NCBI RefSeq assembly: GCF_009937995.1
Contig: NZ_AP021881.1
Span: 1,736,001 to 1,800,000, forward strand
DNA from: Sulfuriferula nivalis
Lineage (GTDB): Bacteria; Pseudomonadota; Gammaproteobacteria; Burkholderiales; Sulfuriferulaceae
Length of the DNA stretch: 64,000 nucleotides
Direction: 5' to 3'
Made by a program: the position numbers and the translations under genes. The notes beneath the pieces were generated by a model, which searched no databases, was not told the origin of the DNA, and saw nothing but the letters and a program-made list of their open reading frames with translations. Positions 35,444 to 44,200 of this stretch are shown here, piece by piece (position 1 is the stretch's first letter; each line of letters opens with the position of its first letter).

Positions 35444-36685
35444 TTAATGCCCCACCGATGCAGCGCCCTTCTCCCCCGTCAGCGCATACTGCGCAAAACG
35501 GGATAGAGAAAAGCCTGTTATCAAGTCATGATTACGGTCATTCGCCAGGGTATAAGCCATAGTCTTGCCGGAGATGGGCGTAGCCTTGAAGCCCCAGGTA
35601 CCCCAGCCTGCGTCAAGATAAAACCCTTCAACCGGAGTTTTACCCATAATAGGCGCAAAGTCCGGCGTCATGTCGGCCATACCCGCCCATTGCCGCACCA
35701 CTTTAACGTGCGACAGGAACGGGAACATATCGAGCATATGCGCAGACAAGCCCTCGACAAAATCCAGCGTCGAACGGGTGGAATGCAATTCGTAAGGATC
35801 GAGTGATGCGCCCATCACCAGCTCGCCACGAGCACTCTGGCTGACGTAGATATGCAAACTGCCTGACACCAGTATTGGGTTCAGCCAGGGCTTCATCGGC
35901 TCACTGACCATGGCTTGCAATGGATGGATATAGATCGGCGTACGCAGCCCGACCATATCGGTAATGCGCGGCGTTGAGCCAGCCACCGCACACAATACTT
36001 TAGGTGTGGAAATGTACCCCTTATCAGTTTGTACGCCGCAGACCTTGCCGCCTTGCACGTCTATCCCCGTGACCTGAGTCTGCTGGTGGATTTCCACCCC
36101 GCGCATGCTTGCTCCGCGCCCATAACCCCATGCCACAGCATCATGACGGGCAACTGCTCCTGGTGCGTGATACAACGCGCCTAAAATGGGCGAATGTCCA
36201 CCGCAACTGAGATCGATTTGTGGACTGGCCTTGCGTATTTCCTCAGGGCCAACCACTTCTGAATCAACGCCATAATGCTTGTTTACTTCGGCCCGCCAGC
36301 GCATGGTGCGCATGGCTGCATCGGTGTGCGCCAGCGTGTAATGACCCCGTGTTGAATAAAACAGATTAAGGTCGAAATCCTGTGACAAATCCTTCCACAG
36401 ATCGACCGAGGCATCGTAGAACTTCACGCCTTCTGGGGTCAGGTAATTGGAACGGATAATGGTGGTATTGCGGCCGGTATTGCCACCACCGATGTAACCT
36501 TTTTCCAGCACGGCAATGTTGGTCATACCATGGTCGCGCGCCAGATAATATGCCGCAGCCAAGCCATGCCCGCCGCCGCCGATAATTACCGCATCATAGG
36601 AAGATTTGAGCTTGTCGGGCTGCGTAAACATCCTTGGTTCGGGATGTTTTTTCGACAAGCCAAAACGTAACAGTCGCCAGGGCAT
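35444..36685 (-). CDS. mgdA: N-methylglutamate dehydrogenase FAD subunit (SoxB-like, MgdA)
   Basis: 413-residue DAO-type flavoprotein. Rossmann motif DAVIIGGGGHGLAAAYYLA near residue 30, then KGYIGGGNTGRNTTIIRSNY (flavin contact) and a C-terminal GWGTWGFKATPISGK. It oxidises N-methylglutamate to glutamate and a C1 unit with the other subunits. The gene follows purU by 10 bases and leads the mgd block. Confidence 0.92.
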   Translation of the reverse strand: MPWRLLRFGLSKKHPEPRMFTQPDKLKSSYDAVIIGGGGHGLAAAYYLARDHGMTNIAVLEKGYIGGGNTGRNTTIIRSNYLTPEGVKFYDASVDLWKDLSQDFDLNLFYSTRGHYTLAHTDAAMRTMRWRAEVNKHYGVDSEVVGPEEIRKASPQIDLSCGGHSPILGALYHAPGAVARHDAVAWGYGRGASMRGVEIHQQTQVTGIDVQGGKVCGVQTDKGYISTPKVLCAVAGSTPRITDMVGLRTPIYIHPLQAMVSEPMKPWLNPILVSGSLHIYVSQSARGELVMGASLDPYELHSTRSTLDFVEGLSAHMLDMFPFLSHVKVVRQWAGMADMTPDFAPIMGKTPVEGFYLDAGWGTWGFKATPISGKTMAYTLANDRNHDLITGFSLSRFAQYALTGEKGAASVGH

Positions 36686-36695
36686 TATTAATCCT

Positions 36696-37556
36696 TCACC
36701 TAAAAATTACGGTTTTGTTGCCATGCACCAGCGCACGATCTTCCAGGTGGTAACGCAATCCGCGTGCCAGCACGGCCTTCTCGATATCCTTACCGTAGCG
36801 CACCAGATCATCAACCTGATCAGAATGGTTGATACGGATAACATCCTGCTCAATGATCTGTCCCTGATCAAGATCCTCCGTCACATAATGACAAGTCGCA
36901 CCGATCAGCTTCACACCGCGCTCAAATGCCTGATGATAGGGCTTGGCTCCGATGAAGCTGGGCAAAAAGGAATGATGAATGTTAATAATGCGCCCGGCAT
37001 AGCGCTGACACAATGCTGGATTAAGTATCTGCATATAACGCGCCAGCACCATGACATCACCCTGCACTTCATCAAATAATTGGGCGATCTCAGCATAAGC
37101 TTCATCTTTAGTCGCAGCTGTTACCGGCACATAGTGAAATGGGATGCCGTGCCATTCAACAAAGCCGCGCAGGGTTTCGTGATTGCTGATTACGCAGGGA
37201 ATATCCACGTCCAGATCATCACTCTGCCAACGCGAAAAAATATCGTATAAACAATGCTCCTGCTTCGACACCAGCAGCACAACACGCTTCTTAACGGCGG
37301 AATCCGTAATACGCCATTGCATATCAAATTGCTCGGCAATAGGCGTAAACAAAACACGGAATTGCGCTATATCAAACGGCAAGGAATCAGCCAATATTTC
37401 CTGACGCATAAAGAAATGCTTGGTTGTTGCATCCGCATGATGATTAGCCTCAACTATCCAGCCATTATTGGCTGCGATAAAGCTGCTGACTGCCGCAACG
37501 ATGCCGGTACGATCAGGGCAGGACAGGCTTAACGTATAACGTCGTACATTTGGCAT
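36696..37556 (-). CDS. purU: Formyltetrahydrofolate deformylase (PurU)
   Basis: 286 residues. An N-terminal ACT domain (LSCPDRTGIVAAVSSFIAA) is followed by a formyltransferase fold with ISNHETLRGFVEWHGIPFHYVPV (parts) and the hydrolase motif NIHHSFLPSFIGAKPYHQA, GATCHYVTEDLDQGQIIEQD. It releases formate and free tetrahydrofolate. Placed first in the methylamine operon, it probably drains C1 units that Mgd loads on tetrahydrofolate into formate. The start at 37556 (MPNVRRYTL) is chosen by family length; no strong ribosome site is seen. Confidence 0.9.
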   Translation of the reverse strand: MPNVRRYTLSLSCPDRTGIVAAVSSFIAANNGWIVEANHHADATTKHFFMRQEILADSLPFDIAQFRVLFTPIAEQFDMQWRITDSAVKKRVVLLVSKQEHCLYDIFSRWQSDDLDVDIPCVISNHETLRGFVEWHGIPFHYVPVTAATKDEAYAEIAQLFDEVQGDVMVLARYMQILNPALCQRYAGRIINIHHSFLPSFIGAKPYHQAFERGVKLIGATCHYVTEDLDQGQIIEQDVIRINHSDQVDDLVRYGKDIEKAVLARGLRYHLEDRALVHGNKTVIFR

Positions 37557-37602
37557 AGAATTATAAACACCAGAAGATTCATATTGAGAAACATTAGTGA
37601 AT

Positions 37603-37631
37603 ATTGTGCACACATGATTCACACAAGTCAA
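37603..37631 (-). promoter_or_regulatory. Putative promoter of the purU-mgd-gmaS-mgs run
   Basis: On the minus strand TTGACT (37631-37626) and CACAAT (37608-37603) with a 17-base spacer: 5 of 6 and 4 of 6 matches. The predicted start near 37596 gives a leader of about 40 bases. The spacer and flanks contain TGTGCACA and the nearby AATATT-N8-AATATT pair, possible operator sequence for the divergent regulator. Confidence 0.5.
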
Positions 37632-37700
37632 CAATATTTAATACAAAATATTTGGATATGCGATAATCAAAACCAGTAACGATCAACAGGAATATCGAAA

Positions 37701-38300
37701 ATGGAAAAAGACATCAATGACGATAATGAGCTAGAACGATATCTGGGCAACGCCATACGTGACCTGCGCCAGAAACATGGCCTGACCATAGCAGACGTCG
37801 CCGAGCGTGCGGGCATCAGCCGTGGCATGTTATCCAAGATAGAGAACAGCCAGACTGCAACCAGCCTGGACACGCTGTCCAAGTTGGCACAGGCGCTGGG
37901 CATTTCGTTGTCTACGCTATTTAAGGGTTATAACATCCCCGAAGGTGGCGCACAGCACGTCAAGAATGACAAAGGCATGCAAGTAGTGCGACGCGGCACC
38001 AAACACGGCCACACCTATCAGTTACTGGCTTACGATCAGGGTCCGACCAAACTGTTCGAGCCGTTCCTGATTTCGATGGACGATGCCTCCGAGGTATTCC
38101 CTACCTTTGAACATCCCGGCACCGAATTCCTCTACATGCTGCAAGGTAAAATCGAGTACCGTCACGGCCAGCAGACTTACTTGCTGGAACCCGGCGACTC
38201 GCTGACTTTTCGTGGCGAAGTGCCACATGGCCCGGAACAGTTAGTCGAATTGCCGATCCGCTTCCTCTCCATCACCATCTACCCGACCTCTGCGGGCTGA
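37701..38300 (+). CDS. XRE-cupin transcriptional regulator
   Basis: 199 residues. Helix-turn-helix of the XRE type at about 12-67 (LRQKHGLTIADVAERAGISRGMLSKIENSQ in two runs: LRQKHGLTIADVAERAGISR, GMLSKIENSQTATSL) and a cupin_2 domain at about 110-195 (HPGTEFLYMLQGKIEYRHG, LEPGDSLTFRGEVPHGPE). Such regulators sense small metabolites. It is divergent from the methylamine operon across about 145 bases, so it is the prime candidate to control it. The GNAT gene follows 6 bases later. Confidence 0.9.
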   Translation: MEKDINDDNELERYLGNAIRDLRQKHGLTIADVAERAGISRGMLSKIENSQTATSLDTLSKLAQALGISLSTLFKGYNIPEGGAQHVKNDKGMQVVRRGTKHGHTYQLLAYDQGPTKLFEPFLISMDDASEVFPTFEHPGTEFLYMLQGKIEYRHGQQTYLLEPGDSLTFRGEVPHGPEQLVELPIRFLSITIYPTSAG

Positions 38301-38306
38301 CGACAG

Positions 38307-38780
38307 ATGGCTGCATACACTATCCAGGCCGCCTGCCATGACGACATTCCGGCGCTGATCGTGCTGCTCGATACGCTGTTTACCATTGAACAGGACTTCA
38401 CCCCTAATCATGCCGCACAACAACAGGGGCTGGAACTGATGTTGCAGCAAGCCGACATGGCCTATATCGCCATAGCGAAAAATGATGCAGGTAGTGTCAT
38501 CGGCATGGCGAGCGCACAACTGGTCGTATCGACCGCGGAGGGTGCGTTTTCCGCATGGATAGAGGATGTGGTGGTAGATGCGAATTACCGACAGCACGGC
38601 ATAGGCTCGGCACTCTTAGCCAACGTTCTGGATTGGGCAACCAGCAAAGGTGCCACCCGCGCCCAGCTACTGGCTGATCTGGACAACACCCCTGCACTGG
38701 ATTTTTACCAGCGCACAGGCTGGAAAATGACGCGGCTGGTTGCGCACAAATGTGGACTGGTAAAACACTCAAATCCATAA
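38307..38780 (+). CDS. GNAT-family N-acetyltransferase
   Basis: 157 residues of the GNAT fold. The acetyl-CoA site reads VVVDANYRQHGIGSALLANVL (residues about 90-110), followed by ALDFYQRTGWKMTRL. The acceptor is unknown. The gene is co-transcribed with the XRE-cupin regulator and often accompanies methylamine/GmaS-type regions, so a role near glutamylamide metabolism is possible but not shown. Confidence 0.85.
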   Translation: MAAYTIQAACHDDIPALIVLLDTLFTIEQDFTPNHAAQQQGLELMLQQADMAYIAIAKNDAGSVIGMASAQLVVSTAEGAFSAWIEDVVVDANYRQHGIGSALLANVLDWATSKGATRAQLLADLDNTPALDFYQRTGWKMTRLVAHKCGLVKHSNP

Positions 38781-38893
38781 ACAAGTTTGTCGATTCAGCT
38801 TATACCTGAACAATATTCAAGTACGCCCCAGCCCGTTCCTCCTTGGCAATACCAAGTATTATTTCTTTATCTGAGCAATATTAAAACCATGTG

Positions 38894-38909
38894 CTATAAC
38901 TAGTTATAG
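38894..38909. promoter_or_regulatory. Perfect 16-bp palindrome CTATAACTAGTTATAG
   Basis: A perfect palindrome 32 bases before the ATG at 38941. It contains TATAAC, which could be the -10 box of that gene, so a dimeric repressor bound here would block it. A following TTTTT also allows a very short hairpin, but with only a two-base loop this is unlikely. Confidence 0.5.
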
Positions 38910-38940
38910 GTTTTTCATATTCTCACACAGGAGGTAGATC

Positions 38941-39348
38941 ATGCATACTCTTCCAAACGCCGTACAACATGAGCGTGAAGCACTGCTCAGTGACGCTGTT
39001 GGTATTCTTAAAACCCATGGTTATAAGTCAGTAGCAGCACAGGACTTGGCTGGCTACCAAGAACCAGATGAATTACTCATACCTGTATTAAATGTCCACA
39101 TGAGACCTGACATATTCGCTTCCAGCGAAATGGAAGATGGGATGATACTGGGTGTAGTTGAAGTCAGTACCGATCTGGGGGAAGAATCTTGCGGCCGACG
39201 CTGGCAAGCTTTTAACGCATGGGCGAACGATCACCATACCCGCATGCAAGTTTACGTCCATCCAGAGGACTTGAACCGCGCCACTGAAATTGCCAAACAT
39301 TGGCACATGGTTCCTGATTTCCTTGTATCCGTCAAACGCACTCATTGA
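38941..39348 (+). CDS. Conserved-looking hypothetical protein (135 aa)
   Basis: 135 residues, soluble, no signal or membrane segment. AGGAGGT lies 6 bases before the ATG, so translation should be efficient. The core looks like a small alpha/beta domain: LLIPVLNVHMRPDIFASSEM, ILGVVEVSTDLGEESCGRRW, FNAWANDHHTRMQVYVHPED, AKHWHMVPDFLVSVKR. The order beta-E-V-S then a Trp-rich helix then a strand is somewhat like restriction-endonuclease-like proteins with an E-x-S core, but the full motif is not evident. I do not recognise the family. The palindromic operator upstream suggests tight control. Confidence 0.7.
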   Translation: MHTLPNAVQHEREALLSDAVGILKTHGYKSVAAQDLAGYQEPDELLIPVLNVHMRPDIFASSEMEDGMILGVVEVSTDLGEESCGRRWQAFNAWANDHHTRMQVYVHPEDLNRATEIAKHWHMVPDFLVSVKRTH

Positions 39349-39420
39349 CACTGGATACACAGGCGTAACAGCTAGCGCGCCTGAGCGTGCATAGCTGCAA
39401 TTGGTAAATACTGACGCTGA

Positions 39421-39594
39421 TTAATGATTGTCTTCTGAATTGTGATGATCATCATGACCTTTATTCTGGTCGCCATGGTCATCATGGTGCCCCTGATCAT
39501 TGTGGTAGCCACCATCATGATCTCGGTAAGGGACGCCATAGCAACCAGTCAAACTGATAGAGATTATGCCTAAAAGCAGCAATAGTTTTTTCAT
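39421..39594 (-). CDS. Small His/Asp-rich lipoprotein (57 aa)
   Basis: A 57-residue frame, ATG 39594 to TAA 39421, preceded by AAAGGA. It begins MKKLLLLLGIISISLTGC, a lipoprotein signal with lipobox SLTGC (Cys18). The remaining 39 residues are almost entirely His, Asp, Gly, Asn and Gln (for example DHDGGYHNDQGHHDDHGDQ). A lipid-anchored His-rich tail suggests metal (Ni, Zn, Cu) binding in the periplasm. It stands next to CsbD and is likely a stress or metal-responsive gene. Confidence 0.75.
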   Translation of the reverse strand: MKKLLLLLGIISISLTGCYGVPYRDHDGGYHNDQGHHDDHGDQNKGHDDHHNSEDNH

Positions 39595-39668
39595 GATATT
39601 TCCTTTAATAAGTAATACAGGGCTGAAGTTACAGTTGCCTAAACAATGCGGCCTGATCGGATCAGGAA

Positions 39669-39854
39669 TTAGATAGAATTCACCTTGTCTGTAATAATTT
39701 TTTGCACGTCACCAACTGTTTTTTGCGTTTTTCCGGAGATTTGCTTATCCAGTCCTTCGACTTGCTGTTCTTCATTGCCAACCAGCTTGCCTGCTTTTTC
39801 CTGTACTTTTCCAATGATGTCTTTTGTAGTGCCTTTAATTTGATTTTTGTTCAT
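39669..39854 (-). CDS. CsbD-family stress protein
   Basis: 61 residues matching CsbD: MNKNQIKGTTKDIIGKVQEK then AGKLVGNEEQQVEGLDKQISGK in the family's repeated helical pattern. A strong ribosome site (AAGGAG) is 8 bases upstream. Members are small, hydrophilic, stress-induced proteins of unclear molecular role. Confidence 0.93.
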   Translation of the reverse strand: MNKNQIKGTTKDIIGKVQEKAGKLVGNEEQQVEGLDKQISGKTQKTVGDVQKIITDKVNSI

Positions 39855-40241
39855 GGTGATTCTCCTTAAAGATGCCAGATTGCACCTGTCACCAAATTAA
39901 GTCTGTACGGAAGCGAACACAACCCTGAAACGGCAGTATCGTCAGCAAACTGATTGCCACCAAACCAGATTAATTGCGCATCAACATAAATTATTAAAAT
40001 AAATTTTTAACCTCAAAGAAATTAAAATTCCACTCAACCCGACCCATACCTCATTACCCCACAGCTACCAGTCACACTGGCCTTAGCACACCCAAGTCTT
40101 CAACTGCAAACCAAAATCAATACCAGCTTTGCAGCTCCAGGCACTCATTAGCCGCACCCAAAAACGCTATTAAGGTTTTGTCAGTTGCTTTTTTGTGGCA
40201 CACTAAAAAAGGTGTTTTACTTCAACCAATAAAAGGAAAAG
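39855..40241. other. Intergenic region upstream of the sucrose genes
   Basis: No gene is seen. AT-rich segments around 39980-40025 and 40190-40235 probably hold the promoter of the sucrose operon and that of csbD in the other direction. A TTGTCA at about 40179 is a possible -35 box, but its partner is poor. Confidence 0.35.
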
Positions 40242-41204
40242 GTGAATCCCATCCATATTCAAAGTAATAGTAATGAAATAAATACTCAATCTAAACATCA
40301 ATCTAGCACCATAGTGCTGTTCGGTGAGGTGTTGGCTGACAAGTTTCCGGATCGCTCTGTATTGGGTGGTGCGCCCTTTAATGTAGCCTGTCATTTGCAG
40401 GCGTTTGGTCTGCATCCAGTGCTCGTTACGCGTGTGGGAAATGATTACTTGCGCGACGAACTGCTTGCCAGCATGGTACGGTCTGGAATGGATACCAGCG
40501 GTGTGCAATATGATCCAGTTCATCCTACGGGTCAGGTGGTCGTACACATGACACAAGATGGTCACCGCTTCGAAATTTCTCCAGAACAAGCCTATGACTA
40601 CATCGATGCCAATTTGGCACATCTCATTGCAAGCGCTGTAAAACCTGCGCTGATTTATTTTGGTACGCTGGCACAGCGTCATCACGTTTCCAAATATGCA
40701 TTAAATCAGCTACTGCAAAACGTCAATGTCCCGCACATGCTGGATATTAATTTGCGTGAACCCTGGTATAACGAGTCCATACTCACCCATTCATTGCAGT
40801 TAGCCAGCATCGTTAAAATGAATCAGGATGAACTGATCAGCATAGTGCAACAATTAAAACTACCCGGTGAGCATGTAGCTGAGCAAGCAGCAGCATTGAT
40901 CAAACACTTTGCGCTGGAACGATTAATCGTTACCAATGGCGCCGAGGGTGCATGGGAAGTGGATACGAATGGCATAAGCATGCAGGTTAAAGGCAGCACA
41001 TTGACCGAAGCCCTGATAGACACCGTAGGTGCTGGCGATGGCTTTGCTGCTGTCTGCATACTCGGCATGTTACAAGGCTGGACTAGCGAACATACGCTGA
41101 GTCGAGCCAACTACTTCGCTGCAGCAATATGTGGAATACGCGGTGCTATTCCAGAGAACTCAACATTTTATCAACCCTTCCGCAACTCATGGGGGATAGG
41201 ATGA
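40242..41204 (+). CDS. PfkB-family fructokinase
   Basis: 320 residues of the ribokinase/PfkB family. N-terminal VLFGEVLADKFPDRSVLGGAPFNVA (in short runs: LFGEVLADKFPD, LGGAPFNVACHLQAFG) and the C-terminal signature DTVGAGDGFAAV with its catalytic Asp. Phosphorylates fructose. GTG start with AAAGGAAAAG immediately upstream. The end overlaps the sucrose-phosphate synthase by 4 bases (ATGA). In methylotrophs the gene set fructokinase-sps-spp-ams makes and recycles sucrose, and this kinase would recover fructose released by amylosucrase. Confidence 0.9.
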   Translation: MNPIHIQSNSNEINTQSKHQSSTIVLFGEVLADKFPDRSVLGGAPFNVACHLQAFGLHPVLVTRVGNDYLRDELLASMVRSGMDTSGVQYDPVHPTGQVVVHMTQDGHRFEISPEQAYDYIDANLAHLIASAVKPALIYFGTLAQRHHVSKYALNQLLQNVNVPHMLDINLREPWYNESILTHSLQLASIVKMNQDELISIVQQLKLPGEHVAEQAAALIKHFALERLIVTNGAEGAWEVDTNGISMQVKGSTLTEALIDTVGAGDGFAAVCILGMLQGWTSEHTLSRANYFAAAICGIRGAIPENSTFYQPFRNSWGIG

Positions 41205-43354
41205 CATCTACCACAGCAACGCCTTTGTACATAATGATGATCAGCGTACATGGTTTGATAAGGGGTACGCATCTGGAACTTGGGCGTGATGCTGATACCG
41301 GTGGTCAAATCAAATATGTGGTTGAGCTTGCACGTGCTCTGGGTGAACGCGCTGAAGTTGGGAAAGTGGATCTACTAACGCGCCGTGTCATTGATGATCA
41401 AATCAGCACTGATTATGCTGAACTGTCTGAACCCCTCTCTACCAAAGCCGAAATCATCCGTATCGAATGTGGTGAGCAAAAATATCTGCGTAAAGAAATG
41501 CTGTGGGATAGTCTGGATAGTTTTGCGGACAATGTGCTTGCCTATCTCAAGAATCAGGGTCGCATTCCAGATATTATTCACAGTCATTATGCCGATGCCG
41601 GTTATGTCGGATCACGTCTCGCCCATCAACTGGGTGTACCCCTGATACATACTGGGCACTCATTAGGCCGTAATAAATTCAGTCAGTTATTAGCCAGTGG
41701 TGTCAAACGTAATGAAATAGAAACCACTTACAATATTACTCGACGTATTGATGCAGAAGAAACCACGCTCGGTGTTGCAGCGCGCGTTATTACCAGTACC
41801 CAGCAGGAAATCGAGCAGCAATATGGACTGTATGATTTTTATCAACCTGAGTGCATGCGTGTCATCCCACCCGGCACTGATCTGGTACAGTTCTTTCCAC
41901 CTGTAGGTAACGAAAAAAACAGCGATATTGCCAATGAGCTACGGCGATTTCTGACCCAGCCTGACAAACCCATCATACTTGCCCTTTCACGTCCCGATCC
42001 GCGCAAAAATATTGTTGCGTTAATAACGGCTTATGGTGAATCCATTGAATTACAGCAAGTAGCTAATCTGGTTATTATTGCGGGTAATCGGGATGATATT
42101 CAGGACATGGAAAATGTCTCAAGTACCGTACTGAACGAGATTTTACTGACTATAGACAAATATGATTTATATGGGAAAGTAGCCTATCCAAAACACCACA
42201 AGGCGGATCAAGTTGCTGATTATTATCGCCTCGCAGCCACAAGCCATGGTGTATTCATTAACCCAGCATTGACCGAACCATTCGGCCTGACGCTGATTGA
42301 AGCTGCCGCCTGTGGTCTGCCTATCGTAGCCACTGAAGATGGCGGACCAATAGAGATTATCAACAACTGTAAGAATGGCTATCTCATTAATCCGCTAGAC
42401 AAAGTAAATATTGCGGAAACGTTACTGCGCACCCTGACTAACAAAGCTAAATGGAAAAAGCTATCCAATAATGGCATACAAGGTGTTCGCCGCCATTATT
42501 CATGGCAAGCTCATGTGGAAGCCTATCTGGGTGTCATACGTCCACTGGTGGAGCGAACTGAGCCTATAGTCAGAACGCCGTTAAGCCGTCGCAATGGGCT
42601 ATTCCGCGACCGGGCAATTTTTACCAGTCTGGATCTGAATCTGATCGGAGACCGAAGAGCGTTGACTCAGTTTCTGCAAATCATGAATAGCCATCACAAA
42701 TCGGCCATACTTGGTATTGCAACCGGCCGGCGGCTGCGTGATGCATTATCCATATTGCGTGAACATGCCATTCCTCTGCCCGATGTACTTATTACCGGAC
42801 AAGGAACAAAAATACATTACGCACCTAATCTGACTGAAGATACGGCCTGGAGCCAACATATTGATCATTTGTGGAACCCTCATGCCATACGTACTATCCT
42901 TGATGAAATAGAAGGACTTACACTACAGCCACAAGTTAATCAAAGCCGTTACCAGATTAGCTATATCGTCGATCATTCTGTCGCAAATATACAAGATATA
43001 CGACAAACCCTGTTGCGTAACGAACAAGTGGTCAACACCATTTTCTGTTTTGGGCAGTTTCTGGATGTCATCCCAGTCAGAGCTTCAAAAGGTCTGGCTC
43101 TGCGCTGGTGTGCTGAACAACTGGGCTTCCCACTGGAAAACACATTGGTTGCCGGCGTTACAGGTGCCGATGCGGATATGCTGCGTGGCAATACTTTAGG
43201 CGTAGTCGTAGACAATCATTATCTTGATGAGCTGTCTGAGTTAACTAACATCGATAAGATTTACTTCACGCAACAGTCCCATGCGGCGGGCATACTTGAA
43301 GCGATGCAGCATTACAATTTCTTTGGTGACCAACCAGTGAAAGACGTGCAATGA
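41201..43354 (+). CDS. sps: Sucrose-phosphate synthase with C-terminal phosphatase-like domain
   Basis: 717 residues. The GT4 glycosyltransferase part (about 1-460) has the UDP-glucose/fructose-6-phosphate site motif GRDADTGGQIKYVVELARAL and the nucleotide-sugar motif EPFGLTLIEAAACGLPIVAT. The remainder (about 485-715) is a HAD-type S6PP-like domain. Its DLN at the start (FTSLDLNLIGDRR) replaces the usual DxD nucleophile, so it is probably not catalytic. Makes sucrose-6-phosphate. The ATG at 41201 overlaps the fructokinase stop and is preferred over the 41129 frame extension. Confidence 0.92.
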   Translation: MTSTTATPLYIMMISVHGLIRGTHLELGRDADTGGQIKYVVELARALGERAEVGKVDLLTRRVIDDQISTDYAELSEPLSTKAEIIRIECGEQKYLRKEMLWDSLDSFADNVLAYLKNQGRIPDIIHSHYADAGYVGSRLAHQLGVPLIHTGHSLGRNKFSQLLASGVKRNEIETTYNITRRIDAEETTLGVAARVITSTQQEIEQQYGLYDFYQPECMRVIPPGTDLVQFFPPVGNEKNSDIANELRRFLTQPDKPIILALSRPDPRKNIVALITAYGESIELQQVANLVIIAGNRDDIQDMENVSSTVLNEILLTIDKYDLYGKVAYPKHHKADQVADYYRLAATSHGVFINPALTEPFGLTLIEAAACGLPIVATEDGGPIEIINNCKNGYLINPLDKVNIAETLLRTLTNKAKWKKLSNNGIQGVRRHYSWQAHVEAYLGVIRPLVERTEPIVRTPLSRRNGLFRDRAIFTSLDLNLIGDRRALTQFLQIMNSHHKSAILGIATGRRLRDALSILREHAIPLPDVLITGQGTKIHYAPNLTEDTAWSQHIDHLWNPHAIRTILDEIEGLTLQPQVNQSRYQISYIVDHSVANIQDIRQTLLRNEQVVNTIFCFGQFLDVIPVRASKGLALRWCAEQLGFPLENTLVAGVTGADADMLRGNTLGVVVDNHYLDELSELTNIDKIYFTQQSHAAGILEAMQHYNFFGDQPVKDVQ

Positions 43355-44199
43355 AGCCTATCCTGCTATGCACCGATCTTGATCGAACATTAATTCCAAA
43401 TGGGGTGCAGCCCGTATCATCAAATGCAATGGCAAGATTTAAACAATTAGCACGCAGACCAGAAATAACACTGGTGTATGTCAGCGGACGAGACCGTGGA
43501 CTTATCGAACAAGCCATCATCGAATTTGATCTGCCGCAACCGGATTTTGCCATAGCAGACGTGGGTTCAACTATCTATCAAGTCAAAAACACCGAATGGC
43601 AACAGTGGGATGAATGGGATAAGCATATCGCAGTTGACTGGCAAGGACTGTCAGCTCTAGCACTCTTAGAATTACTGAAAGACATACCTGCGTTAACCTT
43701 GCAGGAGCAGACTAAGCAGAATCATCACAAACTTAGCTTCTATGTACCATTGGCAACTAATTTGGAAACGTTGAGTCACATCATATATGCGCAGTTTCTC
43801 AGTGCTGGCATCAAAGCAAATCTGATTTGGAGCATAGATGAAATACTTAAGGTGGGCTTGCTGGACGTGCTTCCGGCAAGCGCCAACAAGTTGCACGCCA
43901 TCAATTTTTTGATGCAACAGCTACGCGTTACTCAAGACCGCGCTTTATTTGCCGGTGACAGTGGCAATGATCTGGACGTACTCGTCAGCGACATTTCCGC
44001 CGTTCTCGTCGCCAATGCGGATAGCGAGGTACGTCGCCTAGTGAGCCATGCGAATAAGGACAAGCTATATATCTCCCAGGGTAATTATCTTGGCATGAAT
44101 GGCAATTACAGCGCCGGCATACTTGAAGGCACTGCTCACTTTTTTCCAGAAATTGATACATGGTTACGAACGATGAGCGAAACACACTCTAAGGGCTAA
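43351..44199 (+). CDS. spp: Sucrose-6-phosphate phosphatase
   Basis: 282-residue HAD superfamily phosphatase of the S6PP type. Motif I CTDLDRTLIP with both catalytic Asp residues, motif II VYVSGRD, the IADVGSTIY stretch and motif IV LFAGDSGNDLDVLV. Releases sucrose from sucrose-6-phosphate. It overlaps sps by 4 bases (ATGA). Its intact DxD contrasts with the altered HAD domain of the synthase. Confidence 0.9.
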   Translation: MKPILLCTDLDRTLIPNGVQPVSSNAMARFKQLARRPEITLVYVSGRDRGLIEQAIIEFDLPQPDFAIADVGSTIYQVKNTEWQQWDEWDKHIAVDWQGLSALALLELLKDIPALTLQEQTKQNHHKLSFYVPLATNLETLSHIIYAQFLSAGIKANLIWSIDEILKVGLLDVLPASANKLHAINFLMQQLRVTQDRALFAGDSGNDLDVLVSDISAVLVANADSEVRRLVSHANKDKLYISQGNYLGMNGNYSAGILEGTAHFFPEIDTWLRTMSETHSKG

Positions 44200-44200
44200 A

